From positions 1 to 64,000 of the forward strand of contig BQJJ01000001.1 of NCBI GenBank assembly GCA_021604645.1: a stretch of 64,000 bases of DNA, written 5' to 3'. Origin of the DNA: Methyloligella sp. (GTDB taxonomy: Bacteria; Pseudomonadota; Alphaproteobacteria; Rhizobiales; HXMU1428-3). Below the pieces are notes generated by a model that saw nothing but the letters and a program-made list of their open reading frames with translations, was not told where the DNA came from and ran no database searches. Shown one piece after another: positions 25,083 to 34,900 of the stretch (positions are counted from its first letter, which is position 1; the number at the start of each line of letters is the position of its first letter). Made by a program: the position numbers and the translations under genes.

Positions 25083-26514
25083 GCCATCCCATGAACCTCA
25101 TTCCAATTTAATTAAATTTACCATGCTCCTTGCTGGTGCTGTTCTCCTATTGATGATGATCATTGGTTTATTGATGCGAGCAGCACAAGGCGATTTAATT
25201 GAAATTGACGCCGCTATTTTTTATCAACTCATGACTGCTCATGGAGCAGGTATGGTTGGCGCAGCTTCCTTAACAGGAGCCGCGATTATGTGGTACTTCG
25301 TTAGTCGTTATGTACATCTAGTACAAGAAGTATTTGTTGTCTTTCTCACCTTGTTTCTATTCGGTGTATTATTCATTCTAGGGAGCATTTCCTTAGGACA
25401 ATTTGGTGCCGGTTGGACATTTCTCTTCCCTCTACCTGCTATTTCAGGCGGAGCATGGGAAACAGGGGCAGCTGCAGCATTTATCATTGGGCTCATACTC
25501 ATTGGTGTTGGGTTTCTCCTAATGAATTTAGAAATCGGCCGCAAATTAATTTCAACATTTGATGGAATTGGCGGTGCCCTGGCCTGGCCTGTTATTTCAG
25601 GAAAAGTAGCCCCTGATGATGCCCCACCCCCAGCAATTGTTGCAAGCATGGCAACCATTATTTTTAACACAATTGGGATTGTTGTGGGCGCAGCCGTTTT
25701 AGTGTCGAGCCTTATTAATTTATATGTTCCCAGCTTTGAAGTTGATGCGCTTCTGGCTAAAAATATGATTTACTTTTTTGGCCATGTTTTTATTAACGCA
25801 ACCATCTATATGGCAGTCGTTGCAGTTTATGAAATCATTCCGGAATATACAGGCAAGCCTTGGAAAACATCTCGCATCTTTGCAATTGCATGGTCTGCAA
25901 TTCTATTATTTGTCATGGCTGTCTATCCCCATCACTTACTGCAAGATACAGTCATGCCAGCCTGGGCTTTAATCATGGGGCAGATTGTCTCTTATCTATC
26001 AGGCATACCATTGTTAACTGTCACTGCATTTTCACTCTGCGTATATTTAAGAGGCTCTAATATTAAATGGGATCTAGCATCAGCATTATTGGTGCTTGGT
26101 GTTGCAGGGTGGTCTGTAGGCGTCGTACCCGCAATTATAGATGGCATGATTTCAGTAAATAAAATCATGCACAATACCCAGTGGGTGCCCGGCCATTTTC
26201 ATATTTACTTGTTGCTTGGTGAAGTCGCTATGAGTTTTGGCTTTATGGCTTACTTGATCAAAGAAGCAAAATCATCAGAATTCCAAATGATCGATAAAAC
26301 AGCTTTTGGGGTTTATCTCGCAGGTGGTATCGGTTTTACCCTTATGTTCCTGGTCTCTGGCGCGATGTCAGTTCCAAGAAGATGGGCGGTTCACGCTGAA
26401 GAGTGGATGCTACAAGATCGTATAGCAACTGCTTTTGCATTGTTGGTGATTGTGGGCGCATTAATCTTTGTGGCCAGATATATAATCGGCATCGCAACAT
26501 ATAGAAGGACTTAG
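25075..26514 (+). CDS. norY: Heme-copper subunit I, sNOR-type nitric oxide reductase
   Basis: A 479-residue, about 12-transmembrane-helix catalytic subunit. Metal ligands are visible: low-spin heme His56 (TAHGAG), CuB/FeB His237 (FFGHVFIN) and His286-His287 (YPHHL), and heme His374/His376 (PGHFHIYL). The position four after His237 is Asn241, where A-type oxygen reductases have the cross-linked Tyr (HPEVY); this argues for NO rather than O2 reduction. Gene order with norS, senC and orf1 supports the sNOR family. The start at 25075 overlaps norS by 8 bases; an upstream in-frame TTG-type start at 25051 is less likely. Confidence 0.75.
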   Translation: MIKPSHEPHSNLIKFTMLLAGAVLLLMMIIGLLMRAAQGDLIEIDAAIFYQLMTAHGAGMVGAASLTGAAIMWYFVSRYVHLVQEVFVVFLTLFLFGVLFILGSISLGQFGAGWTFLFPLPAISGGAWETGAAAAFIIGLILIGVGFLLMNLEIGRKLISTFDGIGGALAWPVISGKVAPDDAPPPAIVASMATIIFNTIGIVVGAAVLVSSLINLYVPSFEVDALLAKNMIYFFGHVFINATIYMAVVAVYEIIPEYTGKPWKTSRIFAIAWSAILLFVMAVYPHHLLQDTVMPAWALIMGQIVSYLSGIPLLTVTAFSLCVYLRGSNIKWDLASALLVLGVAGWSVGVVPAIIDGMISVNKIMHNTQWVPGHFHIYLLLGEVAMSFGFMAYLIKEAKSSEFQMIDKTAFGVYLAGGIGFTLMFLVSGAMSVPRRWAVHAEEWMLQDRIATAFALLVIVGALIFVARYIIGIATYRRT

Positions 26515-26520
26515 GTTTGA

Positions 26521-27141
26521 ATGAGTGCCTTCAAAGTAAATATTGTTATCATTCTTATTGGCTCGCTCATTTTGTGGTTCACAACAGATGGGCTGCAAGC
26601 CCTGACAAGTGAAGGTGCAAGACGAATAGAAATAACAAAGCTGAAACCAGTGATGCCAAATATAACTTTGGAGACAATGTCAGGTGCCTATACAAAACTC
26701 AAAAGTGAAAACGGGTATGTAACTGTTGTCGATTTTATTTACACAACATGTCCGTTCATCTGTCAGGTAGGCGGTGATAACTTTGCTCGATTGCAGGCTG
26801 AAATTAATGAGAGCAATTTAGACAATAAAGTCCGGATTTTCTCGATTAGCTTCGATCCTTTGAAAGATAATATAGAAGAGCTTTCTTATTACGGAAAACG
26901 CCATAATGCAGATGGAAAAGTCTGGGCGATTGTAAGACCAAAAATTGAGGATTTACCACGTCTTTTAAAAGCCTTTGGAGTTGTTGTCATACCTGATGAA
27001 GAGGGAGGCTATGTCCATAATTCAGCAATACATATCATTGACCAGCAAGGAAGATTATCATCCATACTTGACAGTAATGATGTTCAAGGTGCTGTGAAAA
27101 CCATTAAGCGAACGCTCCAACTTAGGCGGGTGCGCCAATGA
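26521..27141 (+). CDS. senC: SCO1/SenC copper chaperone
   Basis: A 206-residue membrane-anchored thioredoxin-fold protein for loading the CuA centre of NorS. N-terminal transmembrane anchor (residues 7-24), copper site TCPFIC (Cys77, Cys81) and distal His166 (GGYVHNSA). It begins 6 bases after norY and overlaps the next gene by 4. Its dedicated position fits the CuA requirement of this operon. Confidence 0.9.
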   Translation: MSAFKVNIVIILIGSLILWFTTDGLQALTSEGARRIEITKLKPVMPNITLETMSGAYTKLKSENGYVTVVDFIYTTCPFICQVGGDNFARLQAEINESNLDNKVRIFSISFDPLKDNIEELSYYGKRHNADGKVWAIVRPKIEDLPRLLKAFGVVVIPDEEGGYVHNSAIHIIDQQGRLSSILDSNDVQGAVKTIKRTLQLRRVRQ

Positions 27142-27731
27142 TAGATGGTAAAATGAAGCTGCTAATCTCATCCCTCATATTTACCTTTTGTGTTTTGTCA
27201 AAAGGGGCTTTAGAAAAGCTCCCCCTCACTCATATTCTAGTTCAACTGCCTTTGTTGATTTGTGTTGGCTATCTTTTGGTCGAAGATAAGTCTCAGAAAA
27301 TCGGTGAATGGTATATAGGCGGTGAGTGGAATAAAGGAGGTTATGCCTCTCTCCTAATCGCAATATTCACCATCGCATTTTGGATGTTACCAAGATCAAT
27401 AGATGCCGCAATTTCCTCTGGAACTATGGAGTTGCTTAAATTCCTGACAGTGCCATTGCTAATTGGTGTTCCTCTGAAGTTAGGATGGCACAGAACTCAT
27501 CCAATCTTAAAAGGGTTTTTAAAAGCTCAGGCTATCTCAATGTTAGGGGTGGCAGCTTTCATATATATTCATGCGCCCATTCGGATTTGTAACTCTTATT
27601 TGGAAAACGCTCAACAAGACTTAGGCTATGGTTTTTTATATACCTCCATTGCTCTTGCTGTGATCTGGAGTGCGCCTTTGTTTCTTAGCCAAAGTGCTAA
27701 AAGCTTTCACCTACAAATATTAAGAGGTTAA
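27138..27731 (+). CDS. Membrane protein, 'orf1' of the norSY-senC-orf1 cluster
   Basis: A 197-residue protein with about five transmembrane helices and no soluble domain; the start overlaps senC by 4 bases. Its place corresponds to the conserved unnamed orf1 of sNOR clusters. Motifs such as KLGWHRTHPILKGF contain His that could bind a metal or heme. Its role is unknown, perhaps assembly. Confidence 0.7.
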   Translation: MIDGKMKLLISSLIFTFCVLSKGALEKLPLTHILVQLPLLICVGYLLVEDKSQKIGEWYIGGEWNKGGYASLLIAIFTIAFWMLPRSIDAAISSGTMELLKFLTVPLLIGVPLKLGWHRTHPILKGFLKAQAISMLGVAAFIYIHAPIRICNSYLENAQQDLGYGFLYTSIALAVIWSAPLFLSQSAKSFHLQILRG

Positions 27732-27734
27732 TGA

Positions 27735-28529
27735 ATGACAATCCGAGAAACAGTATGTTATTTCGCAGACCTCTCAAAAGAAAAAGTTGAGAATTTAAAC
27801 AATAATCCATTGGGCTTTATCATATCTAGTTTAATGGCAGGAGCCTATGTTGGCATTGGGATCTTACTCATCTTCTCAGTTGGGCAAGCCGTAGAACCTT
27901 CATTTCGCAGCCTTGTGATGGGGGCAAGTTTTGGTATCGCCCTTACATTAATAGTTTTCGCCGGAGCCGACCTTTTTACTGGCCACACCATGTACGCGGC
28001 AATCGGCAGATTAACAAGAGCCTGTAGTACAATGAATGCCATAAAAATTTGGGCAACGACTTGGGGTGGCAACTTAGTAGGGTCGTTAGGCCTGGCCTTA
28101 TTATTTATCATAGGTGGCGGCGGCATTGTTCTCCAGGAAGGAGGGCAAGATCTATTGCATCAAATAGCCTACAAAAAAATGTCAGGAACTCCGGCTGAAT
28201 TAGTAGCAAGGGGAATGTTATGTAATTGGCTTGTTTGTCTGGCTATTTGGGGGGCAGCCCGAACAAAAAGTGATACGGCTAAATGTATCATAATTTTTTG
28301 GTGTCTTTATGCCTTCATTGCCTCAGGCTTTGAACACAGCGTTGCAAACATGACAGTGTTCTCACTCGCATTGTTTTCCGAGCACCCAGAAACAATAAGT
28401 TTTATAGGAGCTGCATATAACCTGTTCTGGGTGACAATCGGCAATACAGTTTCAGGTGCTGTTTTGATGGGAACCGGCTATTGGTACGCAGCCGGCAGAC
28501 CAATGAATTCAGAAGCAAAAACCAAGTAA
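27735..28529 (+). CDS. nirC: Formate/nitrite transporter family channel, likely NirC
   Basis: A 264-residue, six-helix FNT channel. Family motifs are seen: AGAYVGIGILL, ADLFTGHTMY, NLVGSLG and the second half MLCNWLVCLAIW plus GFEHSVANM. In this setting (between NO reductase and nitrate reductase) nitrite is the likely substrate. It begins 3 bases after orf1, so it is probably the last gene of the norSY operon. It converges with the nar operon, leaving only 12 bases between stops. Confidence 0.9.
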   Translation: MTIRETVCYFADLSKEKVENLNNNPLGFIISSLMAGAYVGIGILLIFSVGQAVEPSFRSLVMGASFGIALTLIVFAGADLFTGHTMYAAIGRLTRACSTMNAIKIWATTWGGNLVGSLGLALLFIIGGGGIVLQEGGQDLLHQIAYKKMSGTPAELVARGMLCNWLVCLAIWGAARTKSDTAKCIIIFWCLYAFIASGFEHSVANMTVFSLALFSEHPETISFIGAAYNLFWVTIGNTVSGAVLMGTGYWYAAGRPMNSEAKTK

Positions 28530-28541
28530 GTTATGTCTGTT

Positions 28542-29012
28542 TTATTGAACAAGTGGACTGTCTACTCCATCGAGTTCAAAGCCAACTATTTTTGCCTTAC
28601 CCGCTAAGATTTTTATATATTGATTGATGCCAGTTTGTAGTGATCTTGTTTGCAAATAGTCATGAATATATTGGCGGACCATTTCAAAGGGCAAAACCTT
28701 GTTTGTTTTTTTGTCCACAAAGCGTTCCTTGTTTTGCTCGTAATATCTAGAGCAATAAGTATCATCAGCAATTGGTGCCGTCACATGTTCTTGAAGCAAA
28801 GCGTCAATTGCCTCTTCTTCCTCTTGAGGCGTGCAGTTTTCACTTGTCTTTAATAAGCTTGTTTCAACAGCTTCTAGCAAGAGTAATTTTCTTATAACCA
28901 AAGCCCTGGCAGCGCGGTGCCGGGCTTCATCAACACCGCCAGCTGGATGGTGTTGCATCTCTGTATGAACGTCATCATCCGATATCTCTATGTTATTGAT
29001 TATGATTGGCAT
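28542..29012 (-). CDS. PpiC-like protein of the nar operon lacking its parvulin domain
   Basis: A 156-residue protein. The N-terminal helices (to about residue 99, ...CSRYYEQNKERF) and the C-terminal segment (from about 107, LPFEMVRQYIHDYLQTR... to ELDGVDSPLVQ) match the ends of the peptidyl-prolyl isomerase commonly found after narGHJI. The ~100-residue rotamase domain normally between them is absent, replaced by DKKTNK. The frame is open and clean, so this looks like a neat domain loss leaving a chaperone-only protein. The start at 29012, 4 bases after the narI stop, has AGAGAGG before it. Confidence 0.8.
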   Translation of the reverse strand: MPIIINNIEISDDDVHTEMQHHPAGGVDEARHRAARALVIRKLLLLEAVETSLLKTSENCTPQEEEEAIDALLQEHVTAPIADDTYCSRYYEQNKERFVDKKTNKVLPFEMVRQYIHDYLQTRSLQTGINQYIKILAGKAKIVGFELDGVDSPLVQ

Positions 29013-29016
29013 GGAG

Positions 29017-29721
29017 CTAACCTCTCTTTCGTACAATTTGATAGCCAGAGCGGAATAGATATTTCAAAGGCGCGGAAACACCACTGAATATATGTACCAG
29101 ACGAGTAAACGGGAAAATCAGGAAGATGGTTGTTCCTAAAACCAGATGAAGCTTGAAAACAAGAGCTTCATTAACGATGAAGTCAGCAGCACCAGAGCGA
29201 AATGTCACAATGTATTGCGCCCAATTAGCAAGAGCAATCATTGAGCTACCATCAGGGTGTTGGGCTGAAAAAGGAATGGTGATTAAACCTAAAATCAGCT
29301 GAATATAAAGAAGGACTAAAATCATAATATCTGATGGTTTGCTTGTGGCGCGTATACGCTCATCAAACAGCCGGCGTTTTAACAAGATGGTCATACCGAT
29401 GAAACAGATAGTGCCGAAAATACCTCCAGCTACCATAGCTATTAATTGTTTGGCCTCTGCCGTCATAAAATGATGATAAACAGCATGGGGCATTAAAAGG
29501 CCAACTAAATGACCGAAAAAAAGCAATATGATGCCAATGTGAAATAAATTACTTCCAAGTCCCATCCCTTTTTTTCGCAGCAATTGGCTTGAGTCTGCTT
29601 TCCAGGAATATTGGTCCCGGTCATATCGAAGAGCACTGCCAATAATAAAAACAGCCAGGCAAATATAAGGATAATATCCGAATAGAAATTCATGAATATA
29701 ATCTAACGCCATTTTAAGCAC
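29017..29721 (-). CDS. narI: Respiratory nitrate reductase gamma subunit (NarI)
   Basis: A 234-residue, five-helix diheme cytochrome b that oxidises quinol and feeds electrons to NarH. The heme-ligand His residues sit in GIILLFFGHLVG and, near the C-terminus, in FKLHLVLG and FTRLVHIFS. It overlaps narJ by 8 bases and is followed closely by the PpiC-like gene. Length matches the family. Confidence 0.96.
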   Translation of the reverse strand: MLKMALDYIHEFLFGYYPYICLAVFIIGSALRYDRDQYSWKADSSQLLRKKGMGLGSNLFHIGIILLFFGHLVGLLMPHAVYHHFMTAEAKQLIAMVAGGIFGTICFIGMTILLKRRLFDERIRATSKPSDIMILVLLYIQLILGLITIPFSAQHPDGSSMIALANWAQYIVTFRSGAADFIVNEALVFKLHLVLGTTIFLIFPFTRLVHIFSGVSAPLKYLFRSGYQIVRKRG

Positions 29722-30403
29722 CTCCCATTTGTTTGTTCAAAGCCTCAGTCGCATTTGGAAACGCGTTGCAGCTATTACAATCAGCAACAGGGTCGCCGCT
29801 GAACGCTTCCGCCTCTTTCCATTCTTCGTCTAACTCTTCTAGTGTTTCAGGGTCTTTAGGGGCTTCTGCTATCGCCTGGGCAATTTTAGTTTTATCGGGC
29901 TTAACAGAGGAAAGCACCTCAATCGCAGAAAAAACCTCAGCGTAAATGGAGCCGCGTTTTTCTAACTTTTTGCCAATCACCGCAATCACATCAATAGCAT
30001 CGCCTAAGAGATCGCTTGCTTCATGAAAAGAGCAATGAGAAAGATATTCCATGAAAAGAGGGAGATAATCAGGAAGCTCATTATTATCGATATAAACACC
30101 TTTGGATTTATAGGTCTCTATCAGGTCGACCATAGCCTGACCGCGGTCTCTAGACTCTCCGTGAATATGTTCAAAAAGGTGAAGGCAATGAGCGCGCCCG
30201 CGATCAAAGAGGTCAACATAATCTTCTTGGATTTCTAAAAGCTCTTTGTTGTTTTGAACATCGATAAAATGTTCAATTTTTTTAATCGCACCTTTTGGTA
30301 AAATCGCTTCATCTTGTATGGCTTGAAGCAATTCATCATGAGCTTTTAAAACGGAGCCTTCCGGGTAGGTGAGTAATAATCCTAAGATCTTAAAGGTTTT
30401 CAT
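29714..30403 (-). CDS. narJ: Nitrate reductase assembly chaperone (NarJ)
   Basis: A 229-residue cytoplasmic TorD-family chaperone needed to insert molybdenum cofactor into NarG. Seen: RGRAHCLHLFEHIHGESRDRG and the DYLPLFMEYLSH segment typical of NarJ. It overlaps narH by 4 bases. Asp/Glu-rich C-terminus with a CNSC motif. Confidence 0.95.
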   Translation of the reverse strand: MKTFKILGLLLTYPEGSVLKAHDELLQAIQDEAILPKGAIKKIEHFIDVQNNKELLEIQEDYVDLFDRGRAHCLHLFEHIHGESRDRGQAMVDLIETYKSKGVYIDNNELPDYLPLFMEYLSHCSFHEASDLLGDAIDVIAVIGKKLEKRGSIYAEVFSAIEVLSSVKPDKTKIAQAIAEAPKDPETLEELDEEWKEAEAFSGDPVADCNSCNAFPNATEALNKQMGGA

Positions 30404-31971
30404 GAGCGACCTCCTTTTGAGCCAGGTTCATGTAGTCTTCCACTCATAGTGTTTTGATGAGTTTTAGCGCCAAATAGATTTGGTTTGCTTGTCCCACCAG
30501 AACAGCCATTGCCAAAACTAAACCCACAAGCAGAACGAGTATCGAACGGAATTTCATTATCAAAGGGTGTCTCGCCCGCATACTCTTTGTGGTTCGTTGG
30601 AATATTAAAACGATCTTCGTAACTAGCTAACGCCATGATGCGGTACATATCGTTGACGGTGTTTTCATCAAGACCAACTTGAGAGAGAAGCTCTTTGTTG
30701 CTTTCACCATCGACATTTTGCCCGCGTTTAAATTCCCGCATAGCGATCATTCTCTCTAGGGCATGAACCACAGGCTCTTCTTTGCCAGCTGTTAAAAGGT
30801 TAGCTAGATATTTCACAGGGATACGCAACTTGTGTACATCAGGAATAACACCAGCCATATCAATCTGACCTTTTTCAGCGGCGTTTTGGATAGGTGACAA
30901 TGGCGGGATATACCAAACCATAGGCAGCGTGCGATATTCAGGGTGAAGCGGGAACGCAACCTTCCAATCCATCGCCATTTTATAAACCGGTGAATTTTGC
31001 GCCCCTTCAATCCAGCTCTCAGGAACACCATCTTTTCTAGCTTGCTCAATAACTTCAGGGTCATGAGGGTCAAGGAAAATATCCAACTGAGCCTGATATA
31101 GGTCTTCAGGATCTTCAATGCTCGCAGCTTCTTTGATTTTATCTGCATCATAAAGCATGACGCCCAAATAACGAATGCGCCCAACACAGGTCTCAGAACA
31201 AACTGTAGGGTCACCGGCTTCAATGCGTGGATAGCAAAATGTACATTTCTCAGATTTACCTGATTGCCAGTTATAGTAGATCTTCTTGTAAGGACAGCCA
31301 GACACACACATGCGCCAGCCGCGGCATTTGTCTTGGTCGATAAGCACAATGCCGTCTTCTTCGCGTTTATAAATAGCGCCACTTGGGCATGACGCAACGC
31401 AGGTTGGGTTGAGGCAATGTTCGCAAAGGCGCGGGAGATACATCATGAATGTATTTTCAAATTCACCGTAAAGTTCTTTTTGGATGGTTTCAAAATTATA
31501 GTCTTCACTTCGCTCAGAAAACTCACCGCCAAGAATTTCTTCCCAGTTTGGGCCCCATTCTGGTTTTTCCATTTTTTTACCAGTGATTGCTGAATGAGCC
31601 CTCGCCGTGGGCATCGCTGTCGAAGATGGCGCTTTTTGCAAGCGCTCATACTCGAAAGTAAAGGGTTCGTAATAATCATCAATTTCAGGCAAATCAGGGT
31701 TGGCAAAAATTTTGGCTAATAGTCTGAATTTGCCTCCCATTTTAGGAGTGAGGCTACCATTAGATTTACGCTCCCAGCCACCATTCCAGACTTTTTGATC
31801 TTCCCATTTGCGCGGATAACCAACACCAGGCTTTGATTCAACATTATTAAACCAGGCATATTCAACACCCTGACGAGATGTCCAAACATTTTTGCAAGTG
31901 ACAGAGCAAGTATGACAGCCAATGCATTTATCCAGGTTAAGAACCTTTCCAATTTGAGCACGAATTTTCAT
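30400..31971 (-). CDS. narH: Respiratory nitrate reductase beta subunit (NarH)
   Basis: A 523-residue iron-sulfur protein that carries electrons from NarI to NarG. Four Cys clusters are visible: CIGCHTCSVTC, CEHCLNPTCVASC, CRGWRMCVSGC (Trp in place of a Cys, the usual mark of the 3Fe-4S cluster) and CTFC...CSETCVGR. It overlaps narG and narJ by a few bases. Normal length. Confidence 0.97.
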   Translation of the reverse strand: MKIRAQIGKVLNLDKCIGCHTCSVTCKNVWTSRQGVEYAWFNNVESKPGVGYPRKWEDQKVWNGGWERKSNGSLTPKMGGKFRLLAKIFANPDLPEIDDYYEPFTFEYERLQKAPSSTAMPTARAHSAITGKKMEKPEWGPNWEEILGGEFSERSEDYNFETIQKELYGEFENTFMMYLPRLCEHCLNPTCVASCPSGAIYKREEDGIVLIDQDKCRGWRMCVSGCPYKKIYYNWQSGKSEKCTFCYPRIEAGDPTVCSETCVGRIRYLGVMLYDADKIKEAASIEDPEDLYQAQLDIFLDPHDPEVIEQARKDGVPESWIEGAQNSPVYKMAMDWKVAFPLHPEYRTLPMVWYIPPLSPIQNAAEKGQIDMAGVIPDVHKLRIPVKYLANLLTAGKEEPVVHALERMIAMREFKRGQNVDGESNKELLSQVGLDENTVNDMYRIMALASYEDRFNIPTNHKEYAGETPFDNEIPFDTRSACGFSFGNGCSGGTSKPNLFGAKTHQNTMSGRLHEPGSKGGRS

Positions 31972-34900
31972 TATGCAATCTCCTCATGGTCAAGATTCTC
32001 ATCTGGGTTTTCTAACCAATTTACTTTGTCTACTTTTCTAACAATCACGAACTCATCTCGGTTCGACCCTACGGTTCCGTAATAATTAAAGCCGTATGAA
32101 AGTTGAGCATATCCACCAATCATATGTGTTGGCTTCACTACTGCCCGTGTGACAGAGTTATGAATGCCGCCTCTGGTGCCAGTAGTCTCAGCACCTGGTG
32201 TATTGATGATTTTCTCTTGTGCGTGATACATCATGCTCATTCCTTCAGGAACGCGCTGAGAAACAATCGCACGCGCTGAAATAGCACCATTAGTGTTGTA
32301 AAGTTCAATCCAGTCATTGTCCTTCACGTCAATTTTCTGGGCGTCAATTTCACTAATCCAAATCACAGGGCCACCGCGGCTGAGAGTCAACATCAATAGG
32401 TTTTCAGAGTAGGTGCTGTGAATGCCCCATTTTTGGTGCGGCGTAATCCAGTTGAGAACAACTTGTTTGCGCCCCTTACCAAATTCATCAATTACCGGCG
32501 CAATGGTCTTGGTATTAATCGGGGGTTTGTAGACACAAAGCCCTTCACCAAAATCTCTCATCCATTCATGATCTTGGTAGAACTGTTGGCGTCCGGTTAA
32601 AGTACGCCAAGGGATGAGTTCATGCACATTTGTATAGCCCGCATTGTAGCTAACATGCTCATCCTCTAAACCGCTCCATGTGGGAGACGAAATGATTTTT
32701 CTAGGTTGTGCCTGAATATCTCTGAAACGAATTTTCTCATCTTCTTTAGGTTTGGCTAAATGAGTATGGTCGCGGCCAGTAAAGTTCCCAAGGGCTTGCC
32801 ATGCCTTTACAGCAACCTGTCCATTTGTCTCTGGCGCTAGAGACAGAACAACTTCAGCGGCATCAATATCGGTTTCAATGCATGGAAGGCCATGTGAGAT
32901 TCCTTCCTTAGTAACCGTATGATTTAATTGCCCTAAAAATTCGACTTCATTTTCGGTATTCCAGGAAATTCCCTTGCCACCATTACCAATCTTGGTCATG
33001 AGAGGACCAAGTGCAGTGAATTTTTTATAAGTGTTGGGATAGTCTCTCTCCACAGAGATGTAGTTCGGCATAGTTTTGCCTGGAATTGCTTCGCAATCAC
33101 CAGATTTCCATTCTTTCACGTCAATCCCCTGGGCAAGTTCAGCCGGAGTGTCATGTAATATCGGAAGAGCTACAACATCAGTTTCTGTCCCTAAATGACC
33201 AACGCAAAGCTCTGAGAATTTTTCAGCAATTCCTTTATAGATATTCCAATCACTGCGAGATTCCCAAGCCGGATCAACCGCTCTTGAAAGCGGATGAATA
33301 AAGGGGTGCATGTCAGATGTATTGAGGTCGTTTTTTTCATACCAAGTGGCTGAAGGAAGAACGATGTCCGAATACATGCAAGTGGTCGACATTCTAAAAT
33401 CTAACGTGACAACTAGATCTAATTTACCCTCTGGTGCTTCCTCATGCCACTCAACTTCTTTTGGTTTAGGGCCACCAAGCTCACCAAGGTCTTTTCCAAG
33501 CACACCATTGGTTGTACCAAGAAGATGTTTGAGCATATATTCATGCCCCTTGCCTGAAGAACCTAAAATGTTCGAGCGCCAGATGAACATATTACGTGGA
33601 AAGTTCTTAGGATTGTCAGGGTCTTCGCATGACATGCGTAATGACCCGTCTTTCAATTTACCTGTAATATAGTCCTTTGGATCTTTGCCCGCTGCTTGAG
33701 CCTGCTTTGATAATTTTAATGGATTTTCTTCTAACTGCGGAGCAGAAGGAAGCCACCCCATACGCTCAGACCTGACATTGCAATCGATAAGAGAATAATC
33801 TTTCCATTTATCTTTATCCGCTAAGGGTGAGAGAATTTCATCGACTTCCAATTTTTCATAGCGCCATTGGTTTGAATGGTTATAGAAAAAGCTGGTTGAA
33901 TTCATATGGCGTGGTGGGCGGTGCCAATCAAGAGCAAACGCCAACGGTTGCCATCCGGTTTGAGGACGTAGTTTTTCTTGCCCCACATAGTGAGACCAGC
34001 CCCCGCCAGATTTACCAATGCAACCGCACATCATCAGCATGTTTATGATGCCACGATAGATCATGTCCATGTGATACCAATGATTAATGGCAGCCCCTAA
34101 AATCACCATGGAACGACCGCGTGTTTTGTCTGCATTGTCAGCAAATTCACGCGCAATTCGTGTAACCTGTTCCGCGGGGACCCCTGTTATTTTTTCCTGC
34201 CAGGCAGGTGTGTAGGGTACATCATCTTCAAGAGACTTGGCTACATTTTCGCCGCCTAAACCCCTGTCGATACCATAGTTTGCAATGAGAAGGTCAAATA
34301 CGGTCGCGACAAGCACATCTTTGTTCTCACCCAAGCTTATACGCCGCGCTGGGATATTGCGCTTTTGTACGCTGTCATGTTCAGTATGAGCAAAAATGGG
34401 TTGATCATTTTCAAGGTTTCCAAAATAAGGAAACCCAGCAGAGACCACTTCATCTTTAGTTTTTAAGAGGGAAACTTCCGGCCAGATTTCTGAGCCATCC
34501 GCAACGTTTTTGGCTTCCATATTCCATTTGCCGCTTTCATCCCAGCGGGAGCCAACAGTGCCGTTTGGTACAACAACCTTATTCGTGTTGGCATCATAGA
34601 TAACCGGTTTCCAGTCAGTGTTTTTTTCTTCTCCTAAATTGCTATCAAAATCAGATGCCCGCAAAGTCCGGCCTGGCACATAAGTTCCATCTTTTTCATC
34701 CAGTATGACAAGAAACGGCATGTCAGTGTACATGCGGCAGTAATCATCAAAATATTCACTTTTTCCAGAAAGATGAAATTCCTTCAAGATGACATGCCCC
34801 ATTGCCATTGCCATGGCACTGTCTGTACCTTGCCGCACAGGCATCCAGCTATCAGAAAGTTTTGCGACCTCGCTATAATCAGGTGTGACGGCAACTGTTT

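Noticed and set aside
24543-26514. Ordinary aa3-type cytochrome oxidase genes coxBA
   Set aside because: Subunits are too short, the HPEVY Tyr is missing, and gene order matches the sNOR cluster; oxidase activity is not fully excluded.
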